Below, piece after piece: positions 6,110 through 6,437 of a DNA stretch of 6,437 bases. The number at the start of each line of letters is the position of its first letter. Positions within the stretch are counted from its first letter, which is position 1. Both the position numbers and the translations under genes were made by a program. Source of the DNA: Alphaproteobacteria bacterium (GTDB lineage Bacteria > Pseudomonadota > Alphaproteobacteria > GCA-2731375); contig JANQKO010000008.1 of NCBI GenBank assembly GCA_028281075.1, positions 1 to 6,437 of the forward strand, read 5' to 3'. The notes beneath the pieces are model-generated. The model did not search any database. It was not told where the DNA came from and worked only from the letters and a program-made list of their open reading frames with translations.

Positions 6110-6437
6110 CTACTTGGTGCCGTACATGCGGTCGCCGGCATCCCCCAGGCCCGGCACGATGTAGCCGTGGTCGTCCAGCCGGTCGTCGACGGCGGCGGTG
6201 AAGACCGGCACGTCGGCGTGCGCCTCCTGGAAGGTCCGCAGGCCCTCGGGCGCGGCCAGCAGGCAGACGAAGCGGATGTCATTGGCGCCGGACTCCTTGA
6301 TGCGGGTCACGGCGGCGGCCGAGGAGTTGCCGGTCGCCAGCATGGGATCGACGACGATGACCAGCCGCTCGCCGAGGCCGCCGGGAAGCTTCAGATAGTA
6401 CTCGACCGGGTGCAGGGTCTCGGGGTCGCGGTAGAGC
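6110..6437 (-). CDS. upp: Uracil phosphoribosyltransferase, C-terminal part, cut by window edge
   Basis: The minus strand from the right edge to the TAG at 6112-6110 encodes 108 residues beginning LYRDPETLHPVEYYLKLP. This is the C-terminal half of Upp, the cytoplasmic pyrimidine-salvage enzyme that makes UMP from uracil and PRPP. The PRPP-binding loop is intact (ERLVIVVDPMLATGNSSAA), as is the C-terminal uracil-binding segment HGYIVPGLGDAGDRMYGTK, which ends the protein as in the family. Full-length Upp is about 210 residues, so roughly half lies outside. The internal ATG at 6343 is the Met of the DPMLATGNS motif, not a start. No terminator is visible before the ABC operon, so some readthrough is possible, though a functional link is not implied. 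Confidence 0.97.
   Translation of the reverse strand, partial: LYRDPETLHPVEYYLKLPGGLGERLVIVVDPMLATGNSSAAAVTRIKESGANDIRFVCLLAAPEGLRTFQEAHADVPVFTAAVDDRLDDHGYIVPGLGDAGDRMYGTK

Noticed and set aside
1..6437. CRISPR array, tRNA, rRNA, transposase, toxin-antitoxin or phage genes
   Set aside because: No regularly spaced direct repeats, tRNA-like folds or recognisable proteins of these classes were seen on either strand.

Overview
The window reads as a piece of a GC-rich proteobacterial chromosome, most likely alphaproteobacterial. This rests on strong G/C bias at third codon positions, long open antisense frames that come with it, the repeat family in the one large gap, and the protein families present. 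It is an inference, not a placement. All five genes supported here plus the two edge genes lie on the minus strand, so transcription runs from high to low coordinates.

Layout in transcription order. (1) 6437-6110: the C-terminal 108 residues of uracil phosphoribosyltransferase (upp); its start lies beyond the right edge. (2) 6109-6000: a 110-nt gap with a strong Shine-Dalgarno just before the next gene and no convincing terminator. (3) 5999-1197: a complete four-gene carbohydrate-type ABC importer. It consists of a periplasmic solute-binding protein, a MalF-like permease, a MalG-like permease that overlaps it by ATGA, and a MalK/UgpC-type ATPase 7 nt further on. (4) 1196-771: the only sizeable non-coding stretch. 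It holds a 140-bp dispersed-repeat-like element (975-1114) bounded by 10-bp inverted repeats, containing a near-loopless 11-bp hairpin and a perfect 20-bp palindrome. (5) 770-1: the N-terminal 256 residues of an N-methylhydantoinase/5-oxoprolinase B subunit (hyuB), running off the left edge.

The binding protein should capture the solute in the periplasm and pass it to the permease heterodimer, with an ATPase homodimer driving import. The families point to a sugar, polyol or similar small solute; the sequence does not identify it. Neighbouring upp (pyrimidine salvage) and hyuB (cyclic amide hydrolysis) allow a nitrogenous-ring substrate as a hypothesis, but nothing in the transporter proves it.

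The most unusual observation is that both permeases seem to carry an extra two-helix hydrophobic segment absent from the normal six-helix MalF/MalG plan. The inserts sit at different points in the two proteins and have compatible topologies, predicting an 8+8 helix core. Also notable are an EF-hand-like calcium loop and four cysteines in the binding protein, and a stable 10-bp hairpin between the binding-protein gene and the first permease gene. That permease gene has no visible Shine-Dalgarno.
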